DNA from: Pontibacter roseus DSM 17521
GTDB taxonomy: Bacteria; Bacteroidota; Bacteroidia; Cytophagales; Hymenobacteraceae
Direction of reading: 5' to 3'
Assembly: GCF_000373265.1 (NCBI RefSeq)
Contig: NZ_KB890761.1
Location: 248,001 to 312,000 of the forward strand
Length of the DNA stretch: 64,000 bases
Shown piece by piece: positions 25,428 to 35,088 of the stretch. Numbering within the stretch: the stretch's first letter is position 1; every line of letters begins with the position of its first letter. A program made the position numbers and the translations under genes. A model generated the notes under the pieces. That model had not been told where the DNA came from, made no database searches, and saw nothing but the letters and a program-made list of their open reading frames with translations.

Positions 25428-25904
25428 ATGACTGGAAACGACGTATTAAAGAACCTATCCGAATACAACATCTGGGCCAACCAGACCATGCTGGATGTAT
25501 TCAGCAGCCTGCCAAGCGTACCCAACAACGCCGCCCGCCTGTTCAGCCATGCCCTCAACGCACAGGCCATCTGGATTGCACGTATCACCGGCACGCAGAG
25601 CCCGGTTAAGGTATGGCAGGAGCACAACCTGGAGCAATTAAAGGAGCTGCACAAGTCAGCCTCTTACAGAATAGCAGAACTGGTAGCCAACAGCGACGAA
25701 GCAGAGTTCAACCGCCTGATTGACTACACCAACAGCCAGGGCAACAAGTATAGCACCCGCGTGCTCGACATCCTGACGCACGCCTTCAACCACGCCACCT
25801 ACCACCGCGCCCAGGTAGCCACCGACCTGCGCAAGAACGGCCACACACCACCCAACACTGACTACGTGACCTACGTGCGCGAACTGATGGGACAGGTGTT
25901 CTAA
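25428..25904 (+). CDS. DinB family protein
   Basis: Four-helix-bundle protein of 158 residues. The metal-ligand histidines of the family are present: FSHALNAQ near residue 42, and HAFNHATYHRAQ near 118-129. DinB-fold enzymes include bacillithiol/mycothiol S-transferases and uncharacterised stress proteins. Substrate unknown. ATG 25428 is preferred over a TTG two codons upstream. Confidence 0.88.
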   Translation: MTGNDVLKNLSEYNIWANQTMLDVFSSLPSVPNNAARLFSHALNAQAIWIARITGTQSPVKVWQEHNLEQLKELHKSASYRIAELVANSDEAEFNRLIDYTNSQGNKYSTRVLDILTHAFNHATYHRAQVATDLRKNGHTPPNTDYVTYVRELMGQVF

Positions 25905-25930
25905 GCCTGGATTTAGCAAACAACTTATAT

Positions 25931-25972
25931 AAATAGAAAAGGGCTCTTCACATGAAGAGCCCTTTTCTATTT
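25931..25972. terminator. Strong bidirectional terminator
   Basis: 19-bp perfect inverted repeat around the 4-nt loop ACAT, centre arms AAAAGGGCTCTTC / GAAGAGCCCTTTT. It sits between the convergent dinB-family gene (+) and DUF4382 gene (-). Confidence 0.92.
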
Positions 25973-25993
25973 TGGCAGATTTGGATTCGGGTA

Positions 25994-26785
25994 TTACTTT
26001 ACTGAGAGGTCCACCGTGCCCAGGTCTTTGATTTGGTCCTGCGACACGCTGACGTTCTCTAGTGTTTTGTCGTGCTCGTTGTTCTCTGTATAGAACTTCA
26101 CGGTATAGGTGCCCGCTTTCACACCTTTAATCAGGAAGTCGCCTGCCTCGTTGGCGAAACCGCCTATGGTGTCGTTGGCAGCCGAGATGACATAAATGCC
26201 TGGCTTGTATTCAGCAGGAGTCACCTTGCCTTTGATACCACCGGCAATAGCCTGCGTGATAGTGCGTACCACTGGCTTCAGGTTGTACTGCCCGTTGCCT
26301 CTGGCCACAATAGACTTAGCCGCATCAAAGTCGAGGAGCACCACATAGGTCACATCCTCTTTCAGCTCCGCATCAATTTGCAGTTTCACGCCAGAGGTCT
26401 GGCCGCTCGGTGTTTTCAAGGCAACCACACGTCCATCTTTCAGTTTGAGCGAGTTATTGTCACCCAACACCAGCCTGATTTGGGAGATGTTGCCTGCCGG
26501 CAAACTGGCACTGGCCAGCAGCGTGTCGCGGCCATTGGCGAAATCCAGCAGGTTGTATACGCCTGGGTTGATGTTGTCAAGCGTCAGCCAGCCTTCTTCT
26601 TTGTCTGTTTCCTCCTTGTGAATCTGCACCGAGCGGATGTCGATGTTTACCTCATCGTAGTCGCCTGGGGCATCCGTCATACGTACCTCCATCTTGGCTG
26701 TACCGGTGTTGTCAGATGCACTATCGCAGGAACTGAACCATACCAGCCCGCACATCATAAATGGAATCAAAAACCTAGCTTTCAT
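25994..26785 (-). CDS. DUF4382 domain lipoprotein with carboxypeptidase-regulatory-like tail
   Basis: 263-residue lipoprotein (lipobox FSSC, about Cys20). Residues 30-165 match DUF4382: MEVRMTDAPGDYDEVNIDIRSVQIH, then DFANGRDTLLASASLPAGNISQIRLVLGDNN. Residues 170-260 form a beta-sandwich of the carboxypeptidase-regulatory type (GGIKGKVTPAEYKPGIYVIS, FLIKGVKAGTYTVKF). It is likely an outer-membrane or cell-surface protein; binding partner unknown. The start at 26785 (MKARFLIPF) is chosen over one nine codons upstream to give a normal signal. Confidence 0.85.
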   Translation of the reverse strand: MKARFLIPFMMCGLVWFSSCDSASDNTGTAKMEVRMTDAPGDYDEVNIDIRSVQIHKEETDKEEGWLTLDNINPGVYNLLDFANGRDTLLASASLPAGNISQIRLVLGDNNSLKLKDGRVVALKTPSGQTSGVKLQIDAELKEDVTYVVLLDFDAAKSIVARGNGQYNLKPVVRTITQAIAGGIKGKVTPAEYKPGIYVISAANDTIGGFANEAGDFLIKGVKAGTYTVKFYTENNEHDKTLENVSVSQDQIKDLGTVDLSVK

Positions 26786-26886
26786 AGAATTTGTATTTGT
26801 TTTTAGATACACTCAGGTACCAATTAGCACCCTTTACACGAAATAACGACATAAAGTTGCACAGATGTATATAGCTATATAAAAAT

Positions 26887-26916
26887 AAATTCCACTACTG
26901 GCTAGTAGTGGAATTT
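26887..26916 (-). terminator. Terminator of the AsmA-family gene
   Basis: 13-bp perfect stem AAATTCCACTACT / AGTAGTGGAATTT with a 4-nt loop. On the minus strand it is followed by an ATTTTTATAT tail, 22 nt past the stop of the gene at 26939. Confidence 0.85.
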
Positions 26917-26938
26917 AAGGCACTTGCAATAGGACTTT

Positions 26939-29900
26939 TCATTGATTGCCAGTCGTGGTGGTATCTGGTGGTGTGGTTTCAGCTGGCTTGGCAGCAGGTT
27001 TAGATTTTGGCCTCAGGAAGTCCGTGACTCTATCGGTCGCCTGCTTCTTGATTTTCTGCTCAGCCTCCAGTCGCTTCTTCTCCAGTTCCTGACGGGCTCT
27101 GTCTTCCGCTTCCTGTCGTTTTCTGTCCAGTTCGTTTCGCACACTGTCCTGCAGTTGCTGCTTGCGCTGTTCCAGCTTCAGTTTAGCGTCATCCACTTTG
27201 CTCTTCACCACGCTCTCCACGAGGTCTTTGGCCTGCCCCTTGGCACTGCCACCTGCCAGCGATACACGCGGGTCAGACAGCGTGCCGCCAATGTTCAAGT
27301 TCAGGGTGATGCGGTCGGAGGTCTTCAAAGCGTCATTGCCGATAATGCCCGCCAAACGCGTATTGAGCTCACGGCCCACTTTCCCGGCTGGTACGTTGAG
27401 GGCCGTTACGTAGTCAATGTTGCCATTCACGTTGTTGGTTCCGCCCACTGTCATCTCCACATTGCCCACCTTCAGGTCAAACGGTTTAATCACCAGGCTT
27501 CCATCTATAATCTGTGCGTCAATGTATCGGTTCTCCACCACGAAATTCCGCAGTTCATCGAAATGAGTCAGGGAGCTGATTTGCTCCACAATCTTCACAT
27601 CGCGCACCGCCGCCTTTATCACCCGGATTATACCTGAACCGTCCAAGGTTTTGAAGACCGGCGTCATGTCCTGGCCCAATTCTCCGGCAAAATTGAATTT
27701 GGTAGAGAAGGTGCCATCCAGAAGCCCTGCTATTGGAGCAACGACCTTAATGGTGTTGAAGGCATTGAAAGCCTCTTTGAAGTTCAGGTTCTGTACATCC
27801 AGCTTCATATCGAAGAGGGGCTGCTTCAGGTCTTGTGTGTTGTAGCTGCCGCTCGTCACAAATGCCCCGCCCAGAGTGTTGAACTTCACCGCATCCAGCC
27901 GCGCCACCTTGTCTTTGATGAGCACGCGGCCTCCCACATTGTTCAGCTTCAGGTTATCGTAGAGCACCTGCTTGGCATCTACATTCAGGGTGATGTCGAG
28001 GTTGGCCGGTACTTCCACCACACCCTCAGCCTCTGCCGTGGCGGCAGTCGTCTGGCCAGTGTTCTCATCCACCATCCACTCGTTCACATTGAAGTTGTTG
28101 GAGTTCAGGGTGAAGTTTCCGCGCAGGGGCTGGTCTTCCGCCAGCGCATAGCCTAGGTAGTTTGACACACTGCCATTGGCCTGAATGTCGCTCTTGCCCA
28201 AGAAGCCCCTCAGGTTGTTCAGTTGGATGCGCTCGTTGTTGAACACCGCATCCGCACTGTTTATTTTGATGCCCTGTGGCATGTCTTTGCTCACAAAGTT
28301 CAGGTTGCTGACGGCCATGGTGCCGTTGGCGGTCACGTTGTTGTACTTCTCCGCCTCTATATCTGACATCTTGCCTTTGGCAGCCACGTTGGCGTTGATG
28401 CGGCCCGACACAGTCATGTCCTCCAGCGGGAATATCTTGGTGAGCTTGGTGAGGTCCAGTATACCTTTGATTTGCCCATCGAACACAGGTTTGTCTATAC
28501 CTTGCACCAGCACACGCCCCTCCAGCGGCTCGCCGTCCAGCGTCATGTTGAAGCGCTCCACGTTGATTCGGGTATCGTCGGTGTTGCCAGTCTTGTTGAG
28601 GATGTTGGTCACCATGCTCAGGTTCTCGATAGGGGCCGGGAAGTCCTTTGATTTCACAAAGCCGTTGGTCAGGCGCATATCTGCGTCTATCACCGGCATG
28701 CTCGTCTGGCTGTAGGTGCCCTTGGCGTCGGCGTCCACTTTCAGCAGGCCGCGCAGCGTCATACCTTCCACGGGGAACACTTTGGTTATCTCCTCCAGGT
28801 CCACATTGGCCTTCACGTTGCCGTCCACCTGCATGGTTTCCATACCTTTTACTAGCACACGCGCGTCAATCGGGTTCTTGCCCAGGTCCAGGTGCAGCTT
28901 GCGCACATCCACCACCGTATTCTCCAGGTCGCCGTCCGGGTTATCGATGCGCATGTCCACGTTGATGTTGCGGGCAGCCTGCGGCAGGTCCGGGTACTTG
29001 AACATGCCCTCCATGATTTTCAACTCAGTGCCGAAGCCCGGCATGAGCGAATCGTTCATACGACCTTTAAGATACCCGTCAAAGCTCAGGCTTCCTTCTG
29101 TCTTGATGTCTTTGAAGTCATCCTGGTACATACCTGGCACAACCGACAGCACGTTACGGAAATCCGTCTCGGTGGCTTTGAACGTCAGGTCCATGTCAAT
29201 GTCATCCTCCAGCATCAGGATGGTGCCGGCAAACTGGAACGGGAGCTCGTTGAGGCGGATGTTGTTGTCCTTAAAGGTATAGAGCGACTTATCGAGGTCC
29301 ATGGCCATAGTCACGTCGGCGTCCAGCACGGCGTTCTCCACGTAGTTCACCCCGTCATAGGTCATCATAAAACGCTCGGCTGTGGTTTTGGAGTCCATGT
29401 CGAACACGCTCTTCTCAAAGTCCCCGCTGCCGCTGTGGCGCACGTTATAGGCTACCATGCCAAATGGTATACTCAAATCATCGTAGATAAGCGTTCCATT
29501 GTTCACGTCCCATTGCTTAATAGCCATGCTGAAATCACTGGCCGTGGTGTCGGTGGCAGCGGTGGCTGCCGTATCGGTCACAAAGATGTCCCAGTTGGCT
29601 TTGCCGCTCTTGAGCACCAGCAATCGGATGATAGGGTCCTCTAAAGCTATTTTATTTATCTTGAGTTGGTCGCCGCCAATCACGCTCATTAAGTCAAGCC
29701 CCATCCGGAAGGAGGGTATCTTGGCCAGCGTGTCAGTAGCAAAGGAATCCTGCCCCACGATGAGCAAGTTTTCCACGCCCAGCGACATGTTAGGGAAGTC
29801 ACGGAAAAGCGACAGGCTCACATCTTCTGTATTGTAAAAGACGGTGGCGTTGATATTCTTGGCAATCTCTTTGTCCAGGGCCTCTTTAATTTTATCTTTG

Positions 29901-29977
29901 AAAAGCAGGGGAACCAGCGCCGCCGCCGCGAACAGCAGCGCCAGGAAGACAAAGAAACCAATGACGATTTTTTTCAT
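26939..29977 (-). CDS. AsmA family protein
   Basis: Large envelope protein of 1012 residues with one N-terminal membrane anchor (about 4-24) and a long repetitive beta-rich body. The AsmA-like start (KEALDKEIAKNINATVFYNTEDVSLSLFRDFPNMSL) and AsmA_2-like C-terminal region (GSGIIRVIKAAVRDV..., around 755-900) are recognisable. The last 120 residues form a charged coiled coil (KRQEAEDRARQELEKKRLE) with a Pro/Thr-rich tail. AsmA/TamB-like proteins are thought to bridge the periplasm and move phospholipids to the outer membrane. Own terminator, divergent from the PorP-like gene. Confidence 0.9.
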   Translation of the reverse strand: MKKIVIGFFVFLALLFAAAALVPLLFKDKIKEALDKEIAKNINATVFYNTEDVSLSLFRDFPNMSLGVENLLIVGQDSFATDTLAKIPSFRMGLDLMSVIGGDQLKINKIALEDPIIRLLVLKSGKANWDIFVTDTAATAATDTTASDFSMAIKQWDVNNGTLIYDDLSIPFGMVAYNVRHSGSGDFEKSVFDMDSKTTAERFMMTYDGVNYVENAVLDADVTMAMDLDKSLYTFKDNNIRLNELPFQFAGTILMLEDDIDMDLTFKATETDFRNVLSVVPGMYQDDFKDIKTEGSLSFDGYLKGRMNDSLMPGFGTELKIMEGMFKYPDLPQAARNINVDMRIDNPDGDLENTVVDVRKLHLDLGKNPIDARVLVKGMETMQVDGNVKANVDLEEITKVFPVEGMTLRGLLKVDADAKGTYSQTSMPVIDADMRLTNGFVKSKDFPAPIENLSMVTNILNKTGNTDDTRINVERFNMTLDGEPLEGRVLVQGIDKPVFDGQIKGILDLTKLTKIFPLEDMTVSGRINANVAAKGKMSDIEAEKYNNVTANGTMAVSNLNFVSKDMPQGIKINSADAVFNNERIQLNNLRGFLGKSDIQANGSVSNYLGYALAEDQPLRGNFTLNSNNFNVNEWMVDENTGQTTAATAEAEGVVEVPANLDITLNVDAKQVLYDNLKLNNVGGRVLIKDKVARLDAVKFNTLGGAFVTSGSYNTQDLKQPLFDMKLDVQNLNFKEAFNAFNTIKVVAPIAGLLDGTFSTKFNFAGELGQDMTPVFKTLDGSGIIRVIKAAVRDVKIVEQISSLTHFDELRNFVVENRYIDAQIIDGSLVIKPFDLKVGNVEMTVGGTNNVNGNIDYVTALNVPAGKVGRELNTRLAGIIGNDALKTSDRITLNLNIGGTLSDPRVSLAGGSAKGQAKDLVESVVKSKVDDAKLKLEQRKQQLQDSVRNELDRKRQEAEDRARQELEKKRLEAEQKIKKQATDRVTDFLRPKSKPAAKPAETTPPDTTTTGNQ

Positions 29978-30084
29978 ATAGGTTGGTTGGTTATCGTAAA
30001 AGCTAAGCTATATATTTTTATAGCCAAAACCATGCAAATTTTATACGGGCCTCAGTTTAGTAACAGGAAACGAGCCTACTAAGT

Positions 30085-31101
30085 ATGCTAACCGCCTCTA
30101 AAAAGATACTGCTCTGCCTCATCTGCTGCTTCTGGAGCCTTGGGCTCGTGGCGCAGGATGCCCTCTTTACGCAGCAGTACGCCAACCGGCTATACCTGAA
30201 CCCGGCCTTTAGCGGGCTGGGCCGAAGCTGGAGCGTCACCGCAGCGCACCGCAACCAGTGGCCGTCGCTGAACGGCTCCTTCGTCACCAACCAACTGTCG
30301 GCTGATTATCGGATTGCAGGAACCAAAAGCGCCGTAGGTATGGTACTTCAACAGGACAAGGCAGGAGTAGGGGGACTGCAGAAACTACAGGTTGCACTTG
30401 CCTATGCCTACCATACCCAGCTGACGGAGAACATGGCTTTCTCAGCGGGCCTACAGTCATCCTTTGCCTCCCTCCGCGTAAATTACGATAACCTGGTTTT
30501 CGGAGACCAGCTTTCTGATAACGGCCAGACCGCCCTGACCTCGGCCGAAGCCAATTCCTTTGAGCCCACCAGCTTCCTGAGTTTTGCGGCCGGCGGTTTG
30601 TTGTACAATAACCAGTTTTGGGCAGGCTTCACGGTATCTCATCTTAACCAACCCAGCTTCGGGTTTGCAGAAAAGACGCAGCTGCCCTTGCGGTATGTGG
30701 CGAGTGCCGGGTACAAGTTCTATTTGCCCTCAGGCTTGAGCCGCCGGAACGCTGAGTTCAGCCTAAGCCCTGCCGTCCATTTCACGCACCAGCAAAATTT
30801 AAGCAGAACAGATATAGCCCTGTATACTATCTATTCGCCGCTGACGTTAGGAGTAATATATAAAGGAGTACCCGTCACGGGCGCCGCTGACCAGGACCAG
30901 AGCCTGGGGGTGATTGCAGGTATACAGCTAGACCAGCTCCGGATTGGCTTCAGCCACGATGTCGGGCTACGGGGTTTCGGCAGGCAGGCAGGGGGTGCCA
31001 ACGAGGTCAGCCTGGTATTTGAGCAGGTGGATTTCGATTATTTGTTCAGGAGCCAGAACAAGCATAAAATAAACCATAACATTGTTTGTCCGGCATTCTG
31101 A
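30085..31101 (+). CDS. Type IX secretion system membrane protein PorP/SprF family
   Basis: Outer-membrane beta-barrel protein of 338 residues with a signal peptide ending near VAQD. Family features are QDALFTQQYANRLYLNPAFSG at the mature N-terminus and alternating aromatic strands to the end. PorP/SprF proteins associate with the type IX secretion machinery or anchor specific secreted proteins. It lies 65 nt upstream of gldJ, fitting a joint T9SS/gliding role, although the core genes gldKLMN are not here. Confidence 0.9.
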   Translation: MLTASKKILLCLICCFWSLGLVAQDALFTQQYANRLYLNPAFSGLGRSWSVTAAHRNQWPSLNGSFVTNQLSADYRIAGTKSAVGMVLQQDKAGVGGLQKLQVALAYAYHTQLTENMAFSAGLQSSFASLRVNYDNLVFGDQLSDNGQTALTSAEANSFEPTSFLSFAAGGLLYNNQFWAGFTVSHLNQPSFGFAEKTQLPLRYVASAGYKFYLPSGLSRRNAEFSLSPAVHFTHQQNLSRTDIALYTIYSPLTLGVIYKGVPVTGAADQDQSLGVIAGIQLDQLRIGFSHDVGLRGFGRQAGGANEVSLVFEQVDFDYLFRSQNKHKINHNIVCPAF

Positions 31102-31166
31102 ATTTAGTTATAATTGCACGTTAAATTACGTTAAAAGAACCTTATTCATTTAGTAGGTCTTAATCT

Positions 31167-32399
31167 ATGAAACTTATCAAGTACGTATCGGCTGCCGTTC
31201 TGGGAGGAATACTTCTGTCTTCCTGCGGTAAAGGAGGAGGATACCCGACAAGCACTGACCCTGGAGACTACAGCTCTGCCACCGGTATAGAGTACAACGA
31301 GGATGAAACAGCTTTCCAGGTGAACGATTACGAGGACATGCCTCAGGCACCGGGTCTGGTGTTTATTGAGGGTGGCCGTACGACGCTTGGCTCAATGGAG
31401 GAGGACATTGCCATGACCCGTGACAACATCGAGCGCACGGTGACGGTGGCCTCTTTCTACATGGACGAGACCGAGGTTGCCAACATACACTGGCTGGAGT
31501 ACCTGCACTACCTCAAGGCTGACTCCTTGTACGAGGTATACCAGGCTGCCCTGCCTGACACGACAGTATGGTCACACCAGCTGTCTTTCAACGACCCTTA
31601 TGTGACTTATTACCTGCGTTACCCTGGCTTCCGATTCTTCCCGGTAGTTGGTGTGAGCTGGCTGCAGGCGAATGACTATTGCACCTGGCGTACTGCCAAG
31701 GTGAACGAGAACCTGGCGAAAGAAGCGACAGGTGGCAGCGAAAGAAGAGGCCTGTTCGGTAGAAAAGCCGCCCAGGAGCCTGCCGAGGCTGGCGCACTTT
31801 CCATCGAGTCTGGTTACGTGCTTCCGAACTACCGTCTCCCAACAGAGGCTGAGTGGGAATACGCCGCACAGGCTTTGATTGGTACGCAGTACAACGAGGA
31901 CGAAAACCAGCACAACAGAAGACTTTACCCTTGGGATGGTACCCAAATGCGTAACCCGCACGGCAAGCAGATGGGCAAGTTCCTGGCTAACTTCAAGCGT
32001 GGCCGTGGTGACTATGCCGGTGTGGCAGGCTCACTGAACGATGGCGCCATGATTACGGACTACATCTACAGCTACCCTCCAAATGACTTCGGTTTGTACA
32101 ACATGGCGGGTAACGTGAATGAGTGGGTACAGGACATCTATCGTCCGCTCTCGTTCCAGGACGTGGAAGATTTGAACCCGTTCCGCAGAGACGGTTTCCT
32201 GGATGAGGCCGAAAACTATGATTCGGCTGAAGGATACCACTCCCTGATAAACAACGAGGTGCGTGTATTCAAAGGTGGTTCTTGGAAAGACGTGGCCTAC
32301 TGGCTGTCTCCAGGCACCAGAAGATTCATGGCGCAGGATTCATCTACAGCAACAATTGGTTTCCGTTGCGCGATGATCAACGCTGGATCTAACAGATAA
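31167..32399 (+). CDS. gldJ: Gliding motility / T9SS lipoprotein GldJ
   Basis: 410-residue lipoprotein (lipobox LLSSC, Cys20) of the SUMF1/formylglycine-enzyme fold, required in relatives for the type IX secretion machinery and gliding. GldJ-like features are GLVFIEGGRTTLGS near residue 67, FYMDETEVANIHWLEYL near 100, ALPDTTVW and FPVVGVSWLQA near 160-172, and the C-terminal NMAGNVNEWVQD and FKGGSWKDVAYW. GldK (PorK) is the alternative since it also has this fold and can follow porP, but the ALPDTTVW and WLEYLHYLK segments and the missing gldLMN favour GldJ. Confidence 0.85.
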   Translation: MKLIKYVSAAVLGGILLSSCGKGGGYPTSTDPGDYSSATGIEYNEDETAFQVNDYEDMPQAPGLVFIEGGRTTLGSMEEDIAMTRDNIERTVTVASFYMDETEVANIHWLEYLHYLKADSLYEVYQAALPDTTVWSHQLSFNDPYVTYYLRYPGFRFFPVVGVSWLQANDYCTWRTAKVNENLAKEATGGSERRGLFGRKAAQEPAEAGALSIESGYVLPNYRLPTEAEWEYAAQALIGTQYNEDENQHNRRLYPWDGTQMRNPHGKQMGKFLANFKRGRGDYAGVAGSLNDGAMITDYIYSYPPNDFGLYNMAGNVNEWVQDIYRPLSFQDVEDLNPFRRDGFLDEAENYDSAEGYHSLINNEVRVFKGGSWKDVAYWLSPGTRRFMAQDSSTATIGFRCAMINAGSNR

Positions 32400-32421
32400 G
32401 AACTAACAGTTTAATTATACT

Positions 32422-32450
32422 AAAGGGCCCGGGATTACCCGGGCTTTTTT
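32422..32450. terminator. Terminator between gldJ and comF
   Basis: Stem around GCCCGGG-ATTA-CCCGGGC with outer A/T pairing and a T6 tail on the + strand. It lies between convergent genes and probably serves both. Confidence 0.85.
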
Positions 32451-32465
32451 CATTTAGTGCCATAC

Positions 32466-33158
32466 CTATTTCTCTGCAGTGGCTATCGTGGCTACGCTCA
32501 CCTCACTGCATCCGCTGTCGAGCAGCGACTGAATACAAGCCTCCAGTGTAGCACCGGTCGTTAGGACATCGTCTACCAGCAACACCCGCTTTCCCTTCAC
32601 CTTCTCAGGCATCTTCACAGCAAACACTTTCTCCACGTTCTGCCAACGGTCCAGGCGGCTCTTCTTGGTCTGGGTTTCAGTATCTATGTTGCGAACCAGA
32701 ATGCGGCTGTTCCATTCCAGATTCATTGCATCCGCCAGGCCTTTCGCAAAACTATCTGATTGGTTATACCCACGGCGGCGCAACTTGGCGTGGTGCAGGG
32801 GCACAGGCAAAATCAAGTCAAATTGCTGCCCGTATTGGTGGTCGGAGAGGAGGGAGCCGTAGCGCCTGCCCAAATGTTCTCCAAGTTCATGCGCTCCCTT
32901 GTACTTGAGTTGGTGCAGAAGCCGCTGCACGCGTCCTTTGGGCCGGAAATAAAGGTAGGAGAAAGCGTATCGCACCGGCACCTTGCCCCAGAACCTTTGC
33001 TGCAAAGTGTTGAGTTCGGTGGCTCCATGCACGTGCGCATCCGTGTAGGGCAGCTTGACCGAGCATTCAGTGCAGATATATTTCTCACCACGCGCCATTG
33101 GAGCAGCACAGGCATAGCAGATTTCCGGGAAAAGCAACGACAGTAAATCCTGTAACAT
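32466..33158 (-). CDS. comF: ComF family phosphoribosyltransferase-like protein
   Basis: 230-residue protein with an N-terminal zinc-ribbon-like segment (CYACAAPMARGEKYICTEC) and a C-terminal PRTase domain holding the PRPP loop VLLVDDVLTTGATLEAC, plus the family motif PVPLHHAKLRRRGYNQSD. ComF is tied to natural transformation (DNA passage across the inner membrane, or processing) and to purine-like PRTases. No other competence genes are next to it. Confidence 0.93.
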   Translation of the reverse strand: MLQDLLSLLFPEICYACAAPMARGEKYICTECSVKLPYTDAHVHGATELNTLQQRFWGKVPVRYAFSYLYFRPKGRVQRLLHQLKYKGAHELGEHLGRRYGSLLSDHQYGQQFDLILPVPLHHAKLRRRGYNQSDSFAKGLADAMNLEWNSRILVRNIDTETQTKKSRLDRWQNVEKVFAVKMPEKVKGKRVLLVDDVLTTGATLEACIQSLLDSGCSEVSVATIATAEK

Positions 33159-33255
33159 ACGCTGGACAGAGTGGTTTAAGGTATTCTTGATATTTTCGCT
33201 TAACTTTATCTGTTATACTTTTTATTAGCATAGAACACCAATAGCACACACAACA

Positions 33256-33618
33256 ATGAGTCAGATAGAAGAATTCAATGAATACCGCACGCGCATGAAC
33301 GAGCGCATCATGTCCTACGACAACAAAGTCATCAAGCGCTTCTTCAACCTGGACACCAACACCTACATGGAAGGCGCCCTGGATGTGAAGACGAAGGAGA
33401 TGCTGGGGCTGGTCGCCTCGATGGTGCTGCGCTGCGACGATTGCATCAAATACCACCTGGGCAAGTGCTACGAAGAAGGAGTGACGGACGAGCAGGTGTT
33501 TGACGTGTTCTCTATCGCCAACCTGGTGGGCGGCTCCATCGTGATTCCGCACTTCAGGAGAGCCGTGGAGTACTGGGAGGAGCTGAAGGCGCAGCAAACG
33601 ACAGAGCAGGGCTCCTAA
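33256..33618 (+). CDS. Carboxymuconolactone decarboxylase / AhpD-like protein
   Basis: 120-residue all-helical protein. The AhpD-type redox site Cys60-Asp-Asp-Cys63 with His67 is intact (RCDDCIKYH), followed by GVTDEQVFDVFSIANLVGGSIVIPH. Such proteins act as peroxidase or disulfide reductase partners. Divergent from comF. True substrate unknown. Confidence 0.9.
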   Translation: MSQIEEFNEYRTRMNERIMSYDNKVIKRFFNLDTNTYMEGALDVKTKEMLGLVASMVLRCDDCIKYHLGKCYEEGVTDEQVFDVFSIANLVGGSIVIPHFRRAVEYWEELKAQQTTEQGS

Positions 33619-33718
33619 ACTTTTTTCATAAAGCTGGATGTTGGAAGGAGAGGGCATGGGGAACTTTGCAACTCTCGCCTTTCGACAACTAGCAACATTT
33701 TTTATACCCGATAACATT

Positions 33719-34069
33719 ATGTCAGACGAATCCTCCAACCTGGACCACAGATGGACGAACCTCCGGGCTTCTATGATGAGGACATTCGGGAAGAAGCCTG
33801 ATTTGAACGCCATCCTTTTTCTCATAGGTATACAGGAGCTCGGTAGAGGCATCACCGACTTCACTAAGGAAGAGAAGCAGGACCTGATGCACATTGCCAC
33901 CTGCAAAGTCTTCAGCCTTTCAGGCTACTATGAATTGGAACGAGTAGACGAAGACGGTTGGCCGCATTACCGCTCTGTGAAACCTATACCTTTCGCCAAC
34001 CTCAAAGAGCAGGACAGGATGCTCAAATGGCACATACTCGAGTACTTTGACCGTGCCGACGAAGCTTAA
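33719..34069 (+). CDS. Conserved hypothetical protein, Bacteroidota
   Basis: 116-residue soluble protein without recognised domain; Lys, Glu and Asp-rich. Distinctive segments are NAILFLIGIQELG and WPHYRSVKPIPFANLKEQDRMLKWHILEYF at the C-terminus, the latter conserved enough in look to suggest a real family. I start at ATG 33719 (MSDESSNLDHRW), since upstream codons back to 33638 read like leader sequence. Function unknown. Confidence 0.75.
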   Translation: MSDESSNLDHRWTNLRASMMRTFGKKPDLNAILFLIGIQELGRGITDFTKEEKQDLMHIATCKVFSLSGYYELERVDEDGWPHYRSVKPIPFANLKEQDRMLKWHILEYFDRADEA

Positions 34070-34171
34070 AATTTTATTTGCTCAGCCTGCCGCCGTTCTT
34101 GCCGATGGCCTCCATACCTGGTGGCCTGCATGTAAGAACTGACAGCTGCGCTGTGATATGACAACAACCTA

Positions 34172-34933
34172 ATGAAAATCATCAGTTACAACGTGAACGG
34201 CATACGTGCCGCTATTTCCAAAGGCTTTCAGGATTGGGTGAAGGCCGCTAACCCAGACGTGCTCTGCCTGCAGGAAATCAAAGCCTGCGAAGACAAGTTT
34301 GACCGTGCCATATTCGAGGATTTAGGCTATAACGTATACCTGCACCCGGCCTTAAAAAAAGGCTATAGCGGGGTGGCCATTCTCTCCAAGCAAAAGCCGA
34401 AGCACATCGAGATTGGCTGCGGCATGGACTGCTACGACAACGAGGGCCGCGTCATCCGGGCCGATTACGACGATTATTCCGTCATGAGCGTATACATGCC
34501 TTCCGGGTCAAGCGGGGAGGAGCGCCAGGGTTTCAAGATGCAGTGGTTGGATGACTTTTACGGCTACATCGGGGACCTGAAGCACACGCTACCTGGCCTG
34601 GTCATCAGCGGCGATTACAACATCTGCCATCAAGCCATCGATATCCATAATCCGAAATCCAACGCCAACAGCTCTGGTTTTCTGCCGGAGGAGCGCAGCT
34701 GGATGGGCAAGTTCATTGAAAGCGGCTTCACGGACAGCTTCCGACACTTCAACAAGGAGCCGCACAACTACAGTTGGTGGAGCTACCGCGCAGGGGCCCG
34801 CAACAAAAATCTGGGCTGGCGTATTGACTACAACATGGTATCGAACAACCTGCAGGACCGCCTGCATCGGGCTGCCATACTTCCGGAGGCGAAGCACTCC
34901 GACCATTGCCCGGTTCTACTGGAAATAGTATAG
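34172..34933 (+). CDS. xth: Exodeoxyribonuclease III
   Basis: 253-residue AP endonuclease/3'-5' exonuclease of base-excision repair. Catalytic motifs: SYNVNGIRAA (residues 4-13), LQEIK with catalytic Glu near 34, GYSGVAIL, SGDYNICH near 149-156, and the C-terminal SDHCPVLLE. Complete and of normal length. Starts at ATG with no upstream partner. Confidence 0.96.
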   Translation: MKIISYNVNGIRAAISKGFQDWVKAANPDVLCLQEIKACEDKFDRAIFEDLGYNVYLHPALKKGYSGVAILSKQKPKHIEIGCGMDCYDNEGRVIRADYDDYSVMSVYMPSGSSGEERQGFKMQWLDDFYGYIGDLKHTLPGLVISGDYNICHQAIDIHNPKSNANSSGFLPEERSWMGKFIESGFTDSFRHFNKEPHNYSWWSYRAGARNKNLGWRIDYNMVSNNLQDRLHRAAILPEAKHSDHCPVLLEIV

Positions 34934-35088
34934 TTAGCCTAACCTACGTATACTAAAAACAACATCAGGCAGTTAATAAGGAGAGAAGCTTCTCTTTATC
35001 ATTAATTGCTTATATTAAAGCCACTTACCACCGTCAGGTTAAGCCATAGCTGTAAACATGAAACCGTAATAGTAAAAGGAGTAAGCAT